The notes under the pieces were generated by a model. That model ran no database searches and was not told the DNA's origin. It saw only the letters and a list, made by a program, of their open reading frames with translations. Shown here one piece after another: positions 10,499 through 20,318 of a DNA stretch of 64,000 nucleotides. The stretch covers positions 7,814,501-7,878,500 of the forward strand of contig OZ020618.1 in NCBI GenBank assembly GCA_963971575.1, in the 5' to 3' direction. Made by a program: the position numbers and the translations under genes. The DNA comes from Liopterus haemorrhoidalis (lineage: Eukaryota > Arthropoda > Insecta > Coleoptera > Dytiscidae). The stretch's first letter is position 1. Each line of letters begins with the position of its first letter.

Positions 10499-10896
10499 CA
10501 GGCTATTCCAAACGATTAAGCGGAACTAGATTACAAAATCATCCTTTACTTTCATCGTTTGAATCGTGTTTTTTTGGCCGTTTTGCTTAAGCTTTGTAAA
10601 TCATACTTACAATAAACATTTTTTGGTTAACATTAATACAATTTTAAAATGTCATTTACTTTATATTTTGATATTTTATGTCATTCTTAATACAAATTTC
10701 CCATTTATTTATTTTTTGTCATTAATAATATTTTATTTTTGACATATGTCATTCGTTTCCATGGTTTTACAGCTGGAATTTTAAATTTTCACATGCCAAC
10801 TTCAAAAATGAAATAACCCAAGCAAGGTCCCTTTTTGTGACAAGTTAAAAGAACGAAATTCCTATTTAGTTCTGCCGAAACGTTTGGAATAGCCTG
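10499..10896. mobile_element. GCGGAACTA-family, long form, complete with TIRs
   Basis: Ends CAGGCTATTCCAAACGATTA (left) and CAGGCTATTCCAAACGTTTC (right, inward), followed by a GCGGAACTA-like word, with TA on both sides (10497-10498, 10897-10898). At 398 bp it is about twice the common short form. Its interior shares TCGTTTCCATGGTTT and CTGGAATTTTAAATTTT with the fragment at 46331-46672. No protein coding. Confidence 0.85.
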
Positions 10897-10913
10897 TATG
10901 TACTTGTATGAGG

Positions 10914-11055
10914 TATAGTCTGTTTTTTTGGTTTAAGCGGAACTAGATTTTCAATTCTAGTAACTGTTAAAGTTTTATTGAAGCTTTTGATCATTTTGTT
11001 TAGCAAAAGCCAGCTTCAGACATTAAAAAATTATCTCGTGACAACTTTCCATTTT
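10914..11055 (+). mobile_element. GCGGAACTA-family, short form, right end lost
   Basis: Starts TATAGTCTGTTTTTTTGGTT then TAAGCGGAACTAGATTTTC and the conserved core ATCATTTTGTTTAGCAAAAG; stops in the right subterminal block. It lies 17 bp from the long form, so two family members are adjacent. Confidence 0.8.
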
Positions 11056-11100
11056 GTTCCTGTTATATTTTGTTAATATTTATGAAAACCCATATATTTT

Positions 11101-11506
11101 TACTAGCCCGACCTTAATATATAAGTGGCAAGTAATTTTGTATGTCGAGATTTTGACTGATAACCACGTTTCATGGTCCAGGGAATCCAAAAAACTTATT
11201 TTCGAAGTGCCATCCGTATGTGTGTGTGTGTGTATACACAATAACTCAAGAACGGTTCAACTTAGAGAATTCGTTCTGGTACTAAAAAATTCTCCTATTA
11301 ATTGGGAAGAACTCTGTTGTTTTTTATGAAGATCCGAAACCGGAAACGGAAGTTATTAAACTTTAAATTTTAGTAAACCAAGTCTTGAACAAAAATTTGT
11401 ATAGAACATAATTTGATGTATTTTTAAAGATTTACCTAATTTTTCTTTCTTTTTTTTTTCTTTGTTCGGGCAAGTCTAGCGGAGGTCTCTCTTCGCCACT
11501 GGTTTT
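11101..11506 (+). repeat. CTTGCC-family dispersed repeat, copy 1
   Basis: Starts near ACTAGCCCGACCTTAATATA, carries a short (TG)n run at 11217-11233, then ATAACTCAAGAACGGTTCAA, and ends GGCAAGTCTAGCGGAGGTC...CGCCACTGGTT. It matches 22356-22826 over its whole length. A 91-codon frame over the left part is also partly open in copy 2, but it reads through the (TG)n and has no known domain. Class unknown. Confidence 0.8.
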
Positions 11507-12111
11507 TACATTATTTGACTTTTTATTTTATTTTATTTTTGTAATTTTGTAGACCAGCTTAAGAATATAATATTAACAACCAATTTTAGTTTATTTTATT
11601 GGAAATTCAATCAAATCCAGTCAATCAAAATAAAAAATTCTGGTTTATTTTATTGACAGCATAATCTCAGCTGTATATATACATATTTTTAATTTCCAAA
11701 GTCATTTATGTTTTCATTAACAACATGAAAGAGTAAATATGAGTTTGTGAATGAATTTTCTCTTTTGCAAATATTAATTTTTAGTCTGTAAAAAAGTTAC
11801 GAACTAACAGGAAATCATAGCAACCTAACATATTTCGTTTTATGTCGCTATTTGCAAAACTTTTAAATAGACTAATAGTGAGCTTTTACTACCTTTTTTA
11901 ATGGAAGTAGTCATAAAAATAATAGATAGACAAATTACTTGTTTGGTTTTGTTTATTTTGGTTCTACATTATTACTTTCAACGAACAGAAGTTTATTTGG
12001 GAAGGTATAACGTATAACGTCTGAACCGGATTGTTAATTTTTTTAAAATAAATCTATCTCTTTGGTAGTATCAGACTGTTTGGTTTCACTGGCACAGGTC
12101 TTCTATCTTGC
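11507..12111. other. Spacer, nothing recognised
   Basis: AT-rich with several TTTTATTTTATT runs. No repeats shared with the rest of the window were noticed. Confidence 0.4.
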
Positions 12112-13145
12112 TTTTTAGGGTTTTATAGGTATGACCAAAAAACCCTTATACCGTCATTTTGTCGTCTGTCTGTCTGTCTGTTCGGTAAAAATTGTAGCTA
12201 AACGGCTAAACCTAGAGAGTTGAAATTTGGCATGCTTATACAACTCTTTGACCCGCACATAGGAAAAATACTAAAACATCTAAAAAACATATCCCCCTAA
12301 AAATATAAACAAATATGTGCTCATCGAAAAAAAAAATATGTTTTTACAATTCTGTGTAGGGTATCAAATGAAAGCCCTTGGTACGTGGATTAACGAACAA
12401 AATTTTATTTTTGCAAAATAAATTATTTTGACGCGAGTTTTGCCAAAATTGTGCAAAAAATTTTTTGTCCCACACCCTGTAGCCCAGATGGTTTAAATTA
12501 AAATCTGAAAAATTCTAGGTAATGTACATTGGTGTGAACCGGAATAGTACAACAAGAATTTTTGATCAGATTATGTTTTCGGAAAATAACTCATTTTTTG
12601 TGTTTTTAACTAAAATATGTAAAATATTTAATCCGCTATTTAACATAGTAAACGAGTGAACTTGCGTAGTACAGTAGTAACGTTTTCGCTTCGTGAGTTG
12701 AAACTACTGTAAGAAACTACTGTTCGAATCCCGTCAATTTTAATTTTTTCTGTTTTTTTGCATTTTTATTTTGTTTAAATTATTTTGTCAAAATTCTAGT
12801 TATATTTTGGTAAATGTTGCATTTAATTTTTAAAAGCGTAAATTTAATAACCAGTGGGAAGTGTTGAAATTATAATTTAATTCTATGTTTTTTTAAATCA
12901 GAGGGGCGGAGTTTATGACTTAAACAAGCAATGGAAGCCGTAGGCGCAATTTTCAAAATATTAATGAACCTTGCTATATAAAAAAAAATACTGTAAATAT
13001 TTAGAAACCCAAATAATGGTATCAGGAATTCGAATTAAAATTAATAAAAATATATTTTAACATAAAATTTGTTTTGGCATTCCAAATAATCATCATTCAC
13101 TTACTAAATACCTGCGAAACCCTGAAATGTGTGTAAATTCACACA
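12112..13145 (+). mobile_element. CTGT-family non-autonomous element, copy 1
   Basis: Left end TTTTTAGGGTTTTATAGGTA, right end (inward) AGGGTTTCGCAGGTATTTAG: a short imperfect TIR around AGGGTTTTGTAGGTAT. Only about four CTGT units at 12164-12181. Then ACGGCTAAACCTAGAGAGTT, GACCCGCACATAGG and a tRNA-like block near 12665-12740 ending in a B-box-like GTTCGAATCCC. The 3' part holds GGGAAGTGTTGAAATT and GTGTGTAAATTCACAC. No protein coding recognised. Other copies: 13706-14824 (minus) and 59841-60923 (plus). Confidence 0.8.
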
Positions 13146-13295
13146 TAATTTTTTGAGTTATCGTGTATAAACACACACAAACACACACGAATAGGTTTTT
13201 TGGATTTCCTGGACCATGAAATGTGATCATCAGTCAAAATCGAAAATTTTCGCGATTACAATACTTGCCCCTTATATATTAAGGTCAGGCAAGTA
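13146..13295 (-). repeat. CTTGCC-family fragment
   Basis: Reverse copy of the left third of the family, from the (TG)n/(CA)n run through the CCAGGAAATCC region to CTTGCCTGACCTTAATATAT. It directly abuts the CTGT copy 1 right end. Confidence 0.75.
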
Positions 13296-13309
13296 AAAAG
13301 TAGTGTTAA

Positions 13310-13362
13310 AGGGACTTCATGCTACACTAAAAAATGAACTTTTAGTGTAGCATGAAGTCCCT
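13310..13362. repeat. Perfect 23-bp hairpin
   Basis: AGGGACTTCATGCTACACTA plus AAA (13310-13332) is exactly repeated in inverse at 13340-13362, around a 7-base loop AATGAAC. A close relative with the loop split by a small MITE sits at 28414-28610. Function unknown; likely a tiny foldback element. Confidence 0.9.
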
Positions 13363-13499
13363 CGCTTTTCGTGGTAACCATTATATTTTAATAAGAACAA
13401 TAATTTGGCGGAGTAGTTTGTTTTAAAGTATTAAGCGGTCTTGTTGATCTAATTAAGTTAAAGTACATGTTTTGAAGCCATACATAATTATTTGAAGTA

Positions 13500-14701
13500 C
13501 AGTGAAGCCTCTATCTATCGTTTTTGAAGGGACCTATTGAAATAAACTATGGATGCGGGAAAACAATAAATGCGAGAATATAGAAAAAAACACATTAATA
13601 CACATTTAAATGTTTAATATGTACATACATACATATTCTAAAAATGATACATGTTTCAGGTATAAATCAATTTGTTTAAATAAAAAATATCGTAACAAAA
13701 TAAATAAAATTGATGTGAAGTGTGAATTTTCACACATTTCAGGGTTTTGCAGGTATTTAGTAAGTGAATGATGATTATTTGGGATGCCAAAACAAATTTT
13801 ATGACAAAATATTTTTTTATGAATTTTAATTCGAATGCCTATTACCATTATTTAAGTTTTTAAAGATGTGCCGTATTTTTTTTTTTATATATCAAGGTTC
13901 ATTAAGATTTTGAAAATTGCGCCTATGGCTTCCATTGGTTGTTTTTAGTCATAGCTCCTCCACTTTGATTTCGTGTACATTCAAATATATAATTAAATTA
14001 TAATTTCAACAATTTCCACTGGTTATTAAATTTACGCTATTAAAAATTAAATGCAACAATTGACAAAATATAATTAAAATTTTGAAAAAATAATTTAAAC
14101 AATATAAAAATGCAAAAAAAAAAATAAAAAATAATATTGTCTCCTCACGTAGGACTCGAACATGAGTTCGATTATGAATTCTTGGACAGAACGCAAGTAT
14201 CTTAGCCATTGCACCAAGAAATACGTTACTGTTTAGCGTATTATATAACTATAAGTTGTCAACATTATTAGCAAAAAAACACAAAAAATGCTTTTTTTTC
14301 CAAAAACATAATCTGATCAAAAATTCCTGTTGAACTATTCCGGTTCACACCAATGTACATTACTTAGAATTTTTTCAGATTTTTAGTTTAAACCATCTGG
14401 GCTACAGGGTGTGGGACAAAATTTTTTTGAACAATTTTGTCAGAAATAATGTCTAAATAATTTATTTTGCAAAAATAAAAATTTGATCGTTAATCCACGT
14501 ACCAAGGGATTTCATTTGATACCCTACTCAGAATTAAAAAAAAAAATTTTTTTTTTCGATGAGCACATATTTGTTTATATTTTTAGGGGGATATGTTTTT
14601 TAGATGTTTTAGTATTTTTCCTATGTGCGGGTCAAAGAGTTGTATAAGCATGCCAAATTTCAACTCTCTAGGTTTAGCCGTTTGTCTACAATTTTTACCG
14701 A

Positions 14702-14770
<69 letters not shown>

Positions 14771-15172
14771 TGACAAAATGACGGTATAAGGGTTTTTTGG
14801 TCATACCTACAAAACCCTAAAAAGGAAGCTGCATGCAGACAACAAAAATTATACTTTGTATTGTATATAATCTTTCATCGTCATTTGCTTTTTGGCTTTT
14901 TTATTGCCGTAAGAAATCAATATTTTTTCGGTGTTACAAATTACATTTTTTTCGGCATCAGTTATCGAATGTGCATAAAAAATGTTATTGACCATTTATA
15001 TAAGAAATTTGCTGCGTAAATTAAACGATTAATGCGGTAAAATGATGCATAGAGAAACGATCGATGCGATCTATTTTTGCGTGTTTTGTATGAAATTAAT
15101 TCGGAACCGCAAGAAATAACGGCGCATACGGGAAAACTATTATTCGGGGAACGATAGATAGAGGTTTTACTG
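13500..15172. mobile_element. pogo-like TIR element with a CTGT element nested inside
   Basis: Ends CAGTGAAGCCTCTATCTATC and CAGTAAAACCTCTATCTATC (right, inward) flanked by TA (13498-13499, 15173-15174). The CAGTAAAACCTCTAT-type end is typical of pogo/Tigger-like transposons. After removing the CTGT insert (about 13706-14824) roughly 550 bp remain, with no transposase, so this is a MITE-sized derivative. Confidence 0.85.
13706..14824 (-). mobile_element. CTGT-family element, copy 2, nested in the pogo-like element
   Basis: Reverse of 59841-60923: the left end lies at 14824 (TTTTTAGGGTTTTGTAGGTA, minus strand) and the right end near 13706-13760 (AGGGTTTTGCAGGTATTTAG on plus). The microsatellite is expanded to 17 CAGA units (14703-14770). 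A tRNA-like block lies at about 14145-14225 on minus, with TGGCTAAGATAC and B-box GTTCGAGTCC. Frames reading CLSV repeats are microsatellite translation. Confidence 0.85.
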
Positions 15173-15816
15173 TACTATAGTTTGATAACCTACCCACTAG
15201 TTGATGATGGTGTAGAATGTGTGAGAGTTTTTATAGTGTTCTTGACCGTATATTTTCATCTGTGAAAAAGATTCTAAATGAAATAATTGTATGTTTGTGT
15301 ATTTATCCAGGAGGTTAGTTAGGTAGGGGAAGATCTCTGGGGATCTCTCTTCCACTCGCGATAAAGGTACGTGAAAGGGGTGAGCTACGAGTTCTCCCTC
15401 AAGGGCGGAATGTGGTTTCCACCAAACACCCTGCCTAACACAATGATCTTTTGATTTTTTATGAGCGCTCTGTGAGTTTGATAGTATATTGTTGGACAGG
15501 TTTATATTCATGAACTTTTAGGGATGTAAAAAATGGCGATTGTTTTAAAAAATATAAAAGGGATGTACTAAAAAAAGATTTTTACGGAAATTTGCCCCAA
15601 GATATATAATAATATCTTGAACAGATGTATCCGAAATTTTATGGTAAAATATGATTTAATAAAGATATAAATAAAACAAATGCTCGTTAAGTTTCACTGA
15701 TTTTATTAAAATTTGTGATAAACTCTTGATAATGACATGTCGAAATACTAGTATCGAGTAAGATTAGTGAAAATAGTTAGTTATAAAATAAGTGGAACTT
15801 ACCGAGTATACGTTTC
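15173..15816. other. Unassigned spacer with a GC-richer block
   Basis: 15310-15440 is noticeably GC-richer (GGGGAAGATCTCTGGGGATC, then CTCCCTCAAGGGCGGAATG) and gives a 104-codon minus frame (15197-15511) that I cannot assign to any family. The rest is AT-rich. Confidence 0.4.
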
Positions 15817-15879
15817 AGTGGCGCACCCAGGATATGGGGGGGAGCGGAGGACAAAATTATTTACATTATTCTCATTTGT

Positions 15880-16235
15880 AAAAAGGTGATGATCTAAAAA
15901 AGGTCCTCACTTGTAAAATACAAGTGATGATTAGAAAAAAAAGCTCCTCGCTTCTGTAATACAAGTGATGATCTAAAAAAAGCTCCTCGCTTCTGAAATA
16001 CAAGTGGTGACCTAAAAAAAAAAGCTCCTCGCTTCTGAAATACAAATGATGATCTAAAAAACAAGCTCCTCGCTTCTGAAATACAAGTGATGGTCTAAAA
16101 AAAATGCACCTCGCTTCTGAAAAACAAGTGATGACCTAAAAAAAAGCTCCTCGCTTCTGAAATACAAGTGATGATCTAAAAAAAAAGCTCCTCGCTTCTG
16201 AAAAACAAGTGATGACCTAAAACAAAAGTCTTCAT
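15880..16235. repeat. 42-bp minisatellite, eight units
   Basis: Unit CTCCTCGCTTCTGAAATACA followed by AGTGATGATCTAAAAAAAAG, about eight times with small changes. The flanks are CAGTGGCGCACCCAGGATAT at 15821 and a G-run at 16322-16331. Shorter versions of the same unit lie inside the hAT element at 29677-29911 and at 51300-51420, so this is probably an expanded subterminal repeat of such an element; its second end was not found. Confidence 0.88.
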
Positions 16236-16344
16236 CTCTCTATTTTTAAATAATTAAATAATATCGACATATATTTACCTAAGACCATGGTGATAAAAAA
16301 TTTGGTAATTCCCTCTTTCTTGGGGGGGGGGCGGACTCTTTAGT

Positions 16345-16416
16345 ATGAAAGCAAACCGATGTTAAACATCGGTAGACTTTAAGTTCACTAGTCTTAAAGT
16401 TCTAGTGTAAAAAGGG
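16345..16416 (+). repeat. Right end of the CCCTTTTCACACTA TIR family
   Basis: Matches the right end of the element at 27251-27842: GATGTTAAACATCGGT, TAGTCTTAAAGTTCTAGTGT and the terminal AAAAGGG followed by TA. The left end is missing. Confidence 0.7.
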
Positions 16417-16493
16417 TATATGTTTAGATAGAGCTTTTGAAAATGAATATCTTTAACTTAAACATTTTTAAAAATATTTTTTAAGCCGCATTC

Positions 16494-17056
16494 AGAGCTC
16501 TTAAATCAATAGACTGTACATTATGGCTTGTACTCTGTTGATAGTCACTTCCAGGTTGTCATATGGTAAGACGTACAACCGTTCAGACCTCTAAATTTAA
16601 TACGTTGTTCGTTGTCGATTGTGGACAATTTTCTAAACTTATAGCTAGTGAAACGTTTTAATGAGACAGACATATAAACACATTGGCTATATCAGTCTAT
16701 CGGAGACCCCGTAGATATTGTATGCCTTTACATAACCTAACAAAATGTCATCATTAACAAATCTTGCTCAAAATTACAAAGACGAACAGTAAATATAATC
16801 AATTTAGGTAATTAGTTTAGATTTAGTTTGTTAAAATCTAGGACAGCAGAATTTAAAAAACGGTAATAAATAATAAACATTTTACGAAGCCATGGTAGTT
16901 GGTTTAAAGACACACAGATGACGGACTATTAGTAACTCACTAATTTCTGACAGCTGTAAACGCTACGTAGAAAATTAAAACAATGTATAAAAACATACGC
17001 ACAACGTAACAACGTACAGTCTATAGTGTATTAATTTACAGTGCTCTGAATGCGGC
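16494..17056. mobile_element. GCATTCAGAGC-family TIR element, copy 1
   Basis: Left end AGCCGCATTCAGAGCTCTTA; right end inward AGCCGCATTCAGAGCACTGT, with the subterminal AATAGACTGTAC / ATAGACTGTAC also shared. 563 bp, no protein. Relatives: 41767-42799 (with an insertion) and an end at 63125-63225. Superfamily and target duplication unclear. Confidence 0.8.
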
Positions 17057-17126
17057 TGTTTACTAAAAATGGTATTTTTTATAACGAGTTGAAATTAAGG
17101 TATTTTTATTTGTAAGTGTTCAAAGT

Positions 17127-17803
17127 GCCCAGCAAACATTCAACCATCACCCGAATGCCGGAAAACTGCTTTTTCTGTTGGTAAATTGCTGGCACTAAAA
17201 GTTTATGTAACGCCAGTATTAATAATGTACTTCACATTTGTATTTCGCACTCCTCCTATACGAAGTACTTAGTACGAAGTACGAAGTACCAGCATTTTAT
17301 GAGCACTCCTTATTTTTGATAATATGTTACATTTTACTTTTGTTTCACTATCGTTGAATAAATTTATTCAACGAATAAAGTTGACAATATCGCATCATTC
17401 TATTGACAGCAACGTTAATTTCTTCATTAATAGTTTAAAACCGATGCGATATTGTCAACTTTATTTGTTAAATAAATTTATTCAATGATGGTGAAATGGC
17501 CAAATGAGTATTTATTTTGCACCTAACCATAAATTTATTTTAATACTGGATAAGTATAAGATAAATATACATATGTTACATTTGAAATACTAGAGAGTGG
17601 GTATAATATAAGCACTGGTCCGTCAGAAATAAATCTTGCAACTAATGCGATTATTTTGCACTTAACCGCTGCTGGGCCGGCAATTGATACACCAATGGGC
17701 CAGCTAACGGCCACGGGGACACCGGGGTACTGGCTCATTACTTTCAATGCCAGGGAGTATGTGCTTCAACAGTACTGGACCGTATAAAAATGTTTGCTGG
17801 GTG
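17127..17803. mobile_element. TIR element with CCCAGCAAACATT ends
   Basis: Left GTGCCCAGCAAACATT, right inward GCACCCAGCAAACATT; about 675 bp without coding content. The GC-rich right part (17660-17760) has GGGCCGGCAATTGATACACC. An inner foldback lies at 17350-17489. Confidence 0.75.
17350..17489. repeat. Foldback with 47-bp arms
   Basis: ATCGTTGAATAAATTTATTC...GACAATATCGCATC (17350-17396) pairs with 17443-17489, few mismatches, 46-base spacer. It is nested inside the CCCAGCAAACATT element and looks like a small MITE of its own. Confidence 0.85.
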
Positions 17804-18242
17804 CCCTTCATTTTGATTTAATCACTTTCGCATCCAACTCTTGAGCTATCTGTAGCTCGGATAGTAGTAAAAATAAATATAATTCAAAATTTTTCACTTT
17901 CAAGTTCTTTCAAGTTGTAATGCGCAAAATTTTTCATGATGAATATACAGATTCTTTGACAATTTCTGTTGGATTAGTGTAAAACTAGAAATGTAGATAT
18001 ACATCATGAAATCTGCATTTAGTTGCAGAGTAGCATTGTTTGATTTTGTCCTGTTGCCTTCATGTTTCAAACAATTATCTATCCCCTCAAAGGCACATAG
18101 ATTTAAAGTCGTGAACAAGATAAGACAAACTAATGTTACCAATTCAAACACAACAAAAACTATCACTGTTCATCTATCACACACTCAACTGGAGGCACAA
18201 ACTCAAATAGAGTACAACATTCAAAATTGCATTTATGAGTAC
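17804..18242. other. Spacer with a repeat shared with 40.4 kb
   Basis: CTGTAGCTCGGA near 17850 followed by AGTAAAAATAAATATAA and TTTTTCACTTTCAAG also occurs at about 40411-40480 (CTGTAGCTCGGAGTATAATA...TTTCACTTTCAAG). Unclassified. The overlapping 88-codon frames at 17900-18272 on both strands have no family match. Confidence 0.45.
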
Positions 18243-18249
18243 AGTGGCG

Positions 18250-19200
18250 TCACAGCTGGAAAACCCCCGTGATACAGGGTGTAACAGCGAAACCGACCAC
18301 CACCAATGTTAGTTTTATTATTAGGTCGTCAAGGTTGAAATTTGTAGAAAAAAAGACAAAGTTGGTTGATAACTTACAAATATAAGGAATTATTTTATTT
18401 ATTAAAGTATGCACCCATATTTCTATACACTTTTGCCATTTAAGCGGCAGGTTGTTCAGGCCGGTAGTAAAAAACCCTGGCGGACGAAAGTCAATTAATT
18501 CCTGGAAGGCCAGTTTTACAGCATTGTCGGAATTAAACTGTTTTCCTATTGAAAAGTTGTCCAAATTGCGGAAAAAGTGGTAGTCAGTGGGGGCTAGGTC
18601 TGGTGAGTATAGAGGATGATGAAGAAGTTCCAACTCCAATTCCTGTAGTTTTGCCACAGTAATTTGTGCAGTGTGTGGTCTAGCGTTATCATGCATTAAG
18701 ATAGGAGTCGATCTGTTGACCAATCTAGGCTGATTTTTTTTTTAAAGTTTTTGCATCATTTCGTCCAGTTGGTTGCAGTATATTTCTGCTGTGATCAATG
18801 AGCTAGGTTTTTTGTTTTTTTTTCTTAATTTACCTGTACGAAATTGGCATCAATTGGTACCAATTTGATATTGTCTGCTGCGTAGTAACACTAGATCCAA
18901 ATACACTATTAATGATTCGCATGGTCTGCGATGCTGTAGTTCCACATAAGAACTCATACTTCATAATAGTGCGAATTTCCGACTATTCCATTTTCAACAA
19001 AATTAATTTTTAAAAGTTTTTGATATTTTTTAGAGCATACAATGAATTCTTTAAACAGGCGAGATGTGTAACTTTCCAAAAAAAAAAAAAAACACAACGG
19101 TAAAATATTAAGCCAATGTCAAATAATAATCTGTTAAAGTTGGCAATATTATTAACTACAAATTTCATCCTTGACGACCGATATTATATGTTTGATGAAT
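18250..19200 (-). pseudogene. Mariner transposase, decayed
   Basis: The minus-strand 157-codon frame (18250-18723) reads LMHDNARPHTAQITVAKLQE, then HHPLYSPDLAPTDYHFF, the second and third catalytic aspartates of mariner with the LAPTDYHFF signature, and LNNLPLKWQKCIE near the C-terminus. Upstream, in other frames, lie ITAEIYCNQLDEMMQKL and an N-terminal MKYEFLCGTTASQTMRI-type HTH around 18870-18970. Frameshifts, stops and a missing centre show it is dead. TACAGGGTGTAACAGCG at 18275 and the inverted GGTCGTCAAGG blocks at about 18325 and 19170 are probable terminal or subterminal repeats. A typical full protein is about 345 residues. Confidence 0.85.
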
Positions 19201-19278
19201 TATATCCGTAGATATCCAAATCGTGGAAACCTATTATTAAGTCACTCGAAAGGGTGATTTGTTGGTTTCCCATGTTGA

Positions 19279-19280
19279 AA

Positions 19281-19347
<67 letters not shown>
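19279..19347. repeat. (TAAA)n microsatellite
   Basis: About 17 perfect AAAT units just 5' of the Penelope-like fragment. Confidence 0.97.
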
Positions 19348-19348
<1 letters not shown>

Positions 19349-19349
19349 A

Positions 19350-19500
19350 TAATTAATGGATTAATACGATTATCACAGGTGAAAAAATAAAATAAGTTTA
19401 TTTAACTAAGCTTACGTTTCGATTTTATTCAAATCTTCATCAGAGCTAGTTAAAAGTTACTTAAAAAGTCACTTAAAATCTAATCTGTCGTTAATAATCC
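19350..19500 (-). mobile_element. Penelope-like element terminal fragment
   Basis: On minus, GACTTTTTAAGTAAC leads into the hammerhead-type block (19454-19401) and then GTTAAATAAACTTATTTTAT. The arrangement CTGATGA...GAAACGTAAGC followed by an A/T-rich tail is what is seen at the LTR-like ends of Penelope-like retroelements. No RT or GIY-YIG domain is nearby, so only an end fragment remains. Confidence 0.6.
19401..19454 (-). ncRNA. Candidate type-I hammerhead ribozyme (Penelope-like)
   Basis: Minus strand, 5'-3': stem I strand TTTAACTAGCT (19454-19444), core CTGATGA (19443-19437), an extra A, stem II GATTT-GAATA-AAATC, core GAAA, stem III AC/GT with no loop, cleavage triplet GTA, then stem I strand AGCTTAGTTAAA (to 19401). 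Stem I pairs over 11 bp with one bulged base. The tiny self-complementary stem III is the form reported for Penelope-like elements, thought to act as a dimer. Every core base is present; the additional A between the core and stem II is the one departure from the textbook form. Confidence 0.7.
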
Positions 19501-19842
19501 TTATTTTGTCGTTTTTGATATTGAATCAAAAATATTGTCATGCTAGGGCGCTAAGAATTCTGTCTTCCAGCTGTGTTTCATTGTGCAGATACTAAAAATA
19601 ATTTTGAGGTACGCCACTGAGTCACCTTCTTGGAAAAATTCAACCCCGCACTTTACACAAGGTTACTTTGAAATGTAAAAGAGGAAGGGAAAGGAATGAA
19701 AGAAATGGAATATACAAACATATTTTGCCGTATCAAATATATGTAATACGGAAGACGAGGGGGAATTTACAAGCAGATTTTTAAAACTGTTTTAGAAAAA
19801 GATGATTACTTAATTGGCTCAATCGGTTATAGTTATAGGGTA
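19501..19842. other. Spacer, nothing recognised
   Basis: No coding or repeat family recognised. TACGCCACTG at 19605 resembles an hAT-type end read backwards, but I could not pair it with a left end. Confidence 0.4.
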
Positions 19843-20003
19843 TAATGCCTGTTTCACTGGATTAAGCGGAACTAGATTTTTAATTCTAGTAATTTTTACC
19901 GATTAAGTGAGGCCTTTGATAATTTTTTTAGACAAAAGCCCTCTTTAATAGCTAAAAAATCAGCTCGTGATCAAAATAGAAATTCCATTAGCTTAAACTG
20001 TTG
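19843..20003 (+). mobile_element. GCGGAACTA-family, degenerate short copy
   Basis: TGCCTGTTTCACTGGATTAA then GCGGAACTAGATTTTTAATT, the GATAATTTTTTTAGACAAAA core and AGCTTAAACTGTTGAA at the right. More diverged than most copies. Confidence 0.7.
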
Positions 20004-20264
20004 AAAAACAACTTTGAATACAGAAAAATGGAGAAGAAAGAGGTACACTAATATCTTGGCTAACGCTAATTTTTTCGAAAGGTTATTTAAAAACTGGCCT
20101 AAACAATGCAAAGGAATTTTAAAGAAGATTTTAAGTCCAGTCAACAATGGAGAAATTTTTCACATCTCCGCTAGTAAAAAAAAAAAACCAAGAACTGAGA
20201 AAAAAATATATTCCTGAGATTTGTGCAACACAACAAGGACAGTTGAACCTTCCAGGGAGTACAA

Positions 20265-20314
20265 TATAATTTCTTTTTAATCTAATGATCACGAAAATTT
20301 ACTTAAGCCAACCC
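20265..20314 (+). repeat. Left half of an AT-rich repeat split by the TTAA MITE
   Basis: TTTCTTTTTAATCTAATGAT plus CACGAAAATTTACTTAAGCC run into the TTAA flank. The continuation is at 20759-21045, and the unsplit relative is 23990-24310 on minus. Similar words recur as a short array at 24700-24880. Confidence 0.75.
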
Positions 20315-20318
20315 TTAA

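Noticed and set aside
14583..14804. Open frames of CLSV or QTDR repeats, also at 59858-60067
   Set aside because: They read through the CTGT/CAGA microsatellite of the CTGT family; no independent coding evidence.
15880..16235. Regular repeats resembling a CRISPR array
   Set aside because: Units are contiguous and near identical with no unique spacers, no cas genes, in eukaryotic DNA.
18243..19612. hAT-like element from CAGTGGCGTC (18244) to TACGCCACTG (19605)
   Set aside because: The flanking 8-mers (TATGAGTA and AGTCACCT) do not match, and the interior is a mariner; the words are common by chance or are separate relics.
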